This document shows positions 34,846 through 36,692 of a stretch of 36,692 nt of DNA, piece by piece; the first letter of the stretch is position 1, and each line of letters starts with the position of its first letter. Source of the DNA: Chitinophagaceae bacterium UBA4407 (GTDB taxonomy: Bacteria > Bacteroidota > Bacteroidia > Chitinophagales > Chitinophagaceae); NCBI GenBank assembly GCA_002390845.1, contig DGQT01000017.1:1-36692 (forward strand), written 5' to 3'. A model generated the notes under the pieces. The model did no database searches. It was not told the DNA's origin and worked only from the letters and a program-made list of their open reading frames with translations. Made by a program: the position numbers and the translations under genes.

Positions 34846-36077
34846 TGTGCGTTCAGATTAAAAGGAGTGCTCCACCATACTCGACAGTCTTCAGTCAAAA
34901 CCGCTGCCATGCCCAGCAAATGCTCATATTTAAAATCAGCAAAACAGTTTTTATCATTTTTCAGCCTTTCCATAAGCTTAGCACGAATCTCTATTAACAT
35001 TTTTGTGCCAAACAGTTCATTGCCTATTGCATAATTATCATAAACTTCCTGGCAAATGCTATGAGTGATTAATTGGAGCTGATTATATTGGCCTGTCGTA
35101 ATGGGCACACCCAATTTATGGACAAGCTTAGAAATATAGGTTTCAAATGAATATTTCTGGTCTTTTATCAATGAAACATTGGCACTGCTTATTCCACCGG
35201 CGTCAAGTTTTTTTTCCAATATCTTAATGCCACCAGCTTTGGAAAACAAGCTGGTATCATCCTTTAAAAAATGCGTAACAGGATTATCAATGCACTTTTT
35301 AATAATGTCTTCAATTTGTGTTTTTGTGATAGTCTTGTTGTCAAGGATAGTTTTCTTCTGTACTTCCTCGAAAGAATTACCGAATAAGAAAGCCTCACAG
35401 ATTTCTTCTTCACCTTTTGATGAGGCATTGTAAGACCTAAGTATAAATTGGTCTGCTATTTCATTGAGCTTGCCTAAAGTCTGGTCTCCCATTCCGGGCA
35501 GCCGCTGTAATTCATATGCAAGATTTTTTTTTATGTCATTCAAATTGGAAAAATCTGGCCTTGGTATAACCTTCGCAATTGTTTCTATCACTTTTGCAAT
35601 AGGACAGTTGAATTTTTTGGACGCTTCGGTTATAAACTTATTAGTCTTAGTTCTTTTCTTTGTGAGGTCTATAGAATTATCAGATCCCGCCAGCTTAACA
35701 ATTTCTGTAAGATTATCATTCTTGACTTTTGCGAATCCGTTATTGGATACAATTTTGAAGGACTTGAATTTCCCGGGATATTTAAGTTCCAAATCTAAGA
35801 AGCGAAGAATAGAACTTTGAATTGCAGGATCGCTGAACTGAAAACCAGGAAGATGTGAGTCTTTTGTTTTTATTTGAATTCCCTCATAGCAACCATCGAA
35901 AAATTTAACCAAGACATCTTCATGATGCTCGCAATAGACCCCGCTAACCCCGGTATTCATCAGCAATGCGCAACTTGCTATAGCTGCGTAAGTATTCTGA
36001 TACCTAAACCGCTGCTGAACAATATCACCGAGGTCTTTGTTATCAATAACTTTATCTGGATCTTGATTTTGTTGCAA
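34842..36077 (-). CDS. lmuA: Cap4-like (DUF4297) nuclease effector of Lamassu/ABC-3C system
   Basis: A 411-aa protein; the start is a TTG at 36077, as no ATG lies upstream in frame before the stop, and the domain begins within 20 residues. The N-terminal part, GDIVQQRFRYQNTYAAIAS, VYCEHHEDVLVKF and GIQIKTKD, matches the Cap4/DUF4297 double-stranded DNA nuclease, a PD-(D/E)XK fold with likely active residues D54, Q68 and K70. The C-terminal 300 residues are helical and not recognised. They are not an evident SAVED domain, and no CD-NTase is near, so CBASS is unlikely. It is first in the operon and is followed by the bridging and SMC-like genes. Predicted to cleave DNA upon infection. Confidence 0.82.
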   Translation of the reverse strand: MQQNQDPDKVIDNKDLGDIVQQRFRYQNTYAAIASCALLMNTGVSGVYCEHHEDVLVKFFDGCYEGIQIKTKDSHLPGFQFSDPAIQSSILRFLDLELKYPGKFKSFKIVSNNGFAKVKNDNLTEIVKLAGSDNSIDLTKKRTKTNKFITEASKKFNCPIAKVIETIAKVIPRPDFSNLNDIKKNLAYELQRLPGMGDQTLGKLNEIADQFILRSYNASSKGEEEICEAFLFGNSFEEVQKKTILDNKTITKTQIEDIIKKCIDNPVTHFLKDDTSLFSKAGGIKILEKKLDAGGISSANVSLIKDQKYSFETYISKLVHKLGVPITTGQYNQLQLITHSICQEVYDNYAIGNELFGTKMLIEIRAKLMERLKNDKNCFADFKYEHLLGMAAVLTEDCRVWWSTPFNLNAQ

Positions 36078-36177
36078 TCTTGTGTGATTTTGGCTTATAA
36101 AAATAGTAATGCTATGAGAACTTTCGATACATTTTATTTATTCGCTATCGCAATGTAGTAGTTCATATTCCCACGCA

Positions 36178-36277
36178 CCATCTATGCTTCAATAAAAGTT
36201 GCCAAAAGTCATGCAGTACAAGAGTGCGACGCAAGGAACGATGCCATAAAAAATCATCTGCCGGGCCCAAAAAATCT
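36178..36277 (-). repeat. Dispersed repeat, right half, beside the defence operon (copy 20)
   Basis: A degraded inner arm, ATCTATGCTTCAATAAAAG (36179-36197; compare ATCTACGCTTCGGTAAAG in copy 15), a core of the GCGTCGC class with GAGTGCGACGC (36216-36234), GATGCC, and GCCGGGCCC with an A-tract to 36274. It faces copy 19 across the three-gene operon. Confidence 0.7.
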
Positions 36278-36279
36278 CC

Positions 36280-36692
36280 TCATTTAATCCCAAGATCTTT
36301 TAGCAACCGCATCGCTGCATTATGCCCCGCGCAGCCAATTACTGAACCGGCCGGATGCGTTCCTGCACTTGCTGAATACACACCCTGTATGGGAGTGTTA
36401 TAAGGAAGGCGGTCAGAGAAACCAAAGGTATTGTCAACATGATGGATATGCCCGTGCGTAATACCAAAATGACTTTCAATTTTCTTTGGATGCAGCGGGA
36501 ATGTATCGGCCACAAAATCGCTTGTGCCGGGCGCAAAACGATCGCAAATAGAAAGCAGTTGTTTTACATAACCTGCTTCTTCCGCCTCCCATGTTGTACC
36601 GGTTAATTCATAAGGAACCCATTGCACAAACAACGCTGAATTGTGATGCCCTTCTGCATCTTTTAGCGACGGATCAACTGTTGTATGTATGT
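36280..36692 (-). CDS. CrtI-like NAD(P)/FAD-dependent oxidoreductase, C-terminal part
   Basis: The frame remains open to the window edge, so this is the last 137 residues of a longer protein. It begins IHTTVDPSLKDAEGHHNSAL in the frame and continues FVQWVPYEL. The C-terminal block GVYSASAGTHPAGSVIGCAG with HNAAMRLLKDLG is the FAD-contacting end of phytoene desaturase-like oxidoreductases. Members act on carotenoids or related polyenes, but many are unassigned. The substrate cannot be inferred from this part. An internal TTG would give a shorter frame; it is not a start. Confidence 0.85.
   Translation of the reverse strand, partial: IHTTVDPSLKDAEGHHNSALFVQWVPYELTGTTWEAEEAGYVKQLLSICDRFAPGTSDFVADTFPLHPKKIESHFGITHGHIHHVDNTFGFSDRLPYNTPIQGVYSASAGTHPAGSVIGCAGHNAAMRLLKDLGIK

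Noticed and set aside
34842..36077. CBASS system with Cap4
   Set aside because: CBASS needs a CD-NTase and usually a SAVED domain on Cap4. Neither is visible; instead an SMC-like ATPase and a middle component follow.
31948..36277. Classical composite transposon around the defence operon
   Set aside because: No transposase or integrase gene and no clear target duplication is visible; the flanks are copies of the intergenic repeat only.
43..36277. Dispersed repeats as ordinary rho-independent terminators
   Set aside because: In a facing pair the T-tract precedes and the A-tract follows the stem on either strand, opposite to a terminator, and several copies lie upstream of genes.

Overview
The window looks like a chromosomal stretch of a Bacteroidota bacterium, most likely of the Chitinophagaceae. 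The evidence is a SusC/SusD pair, a one-piece hybrid two-component regulator, proteins ending in type IX secretion sorting domains of types A and B, a DUF5777-type barrel protein, and AT-rich gaps without strong Shine-Dalgarno sites. The genus is not resolved.

Layout. (1) 415-11883: a fructan utilisation locus. A hybrid regulator with a periplasmic sugar-binding sensor is transcribed away from an MFS sugar porter, SusC, SusD and a GH32 lipoprotein. The parts fit: GH32 cuts fructan at the surface, SusCD imports oligosaccharides, the porter moves fructose inward and the regulator senses it. No fructokinase is in the window. (2) 11943-15599: a small membrane protein, a YceI-like lipoprotein, a CX4CH cytochrome-like lipoprotein and a barrel protein that look like one operon, then an orphan lipoprotein. 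(3) 15776-20256, minus strand: a large type B T9SS cargo protein, a DoxX-like membrane protein, a YCII-like protein and a Crp/Fnr regulator. (4) 20916-25055, plus strand: a monohaem cytochrome c, a 79-residue Tat-like peptide, a four-cluster ferredoxin, an NrfD-type membrane protein and a membrane-anchored Ig-like protein. This is a respiratory module without a catalytic molybdopterin subunit. (5) 25297-31789, minus strand: secreted proteins (XAC2610-like, FG-GAP, TolB-like T9SS type A cargo, beta-trefoil, OmpA) and a small FlgD/Ig-like protein. (6) 32357-36077, minus strand: a three-gene Lamassu/ABC-3C-type anti-phage or anti-plasmid operon (Cap4-like nuclease, middle component, SMC-like ATPase) joined by ATGA overlaps. 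(7) 36280 to the window edge: the C-terminus of a CrtI-like FAD oxidoreductase.

The most unusual feature is an intergenic repeat family. I count about 20 copies of a 20-bp core in 36.7 kb, all outside genes and usually in inverted pairs that can fold into long hairpins. The cores fall into two classes, and most pairs combine one of each. In three elements the centre is a tandem array of 7-bp units, with a different unit each time. One core is split near the middle of its palindrome by a separate 48-bp palindromic insert. The Lamassu-like operon, and at least one other gene, lie between two halves of such an element.
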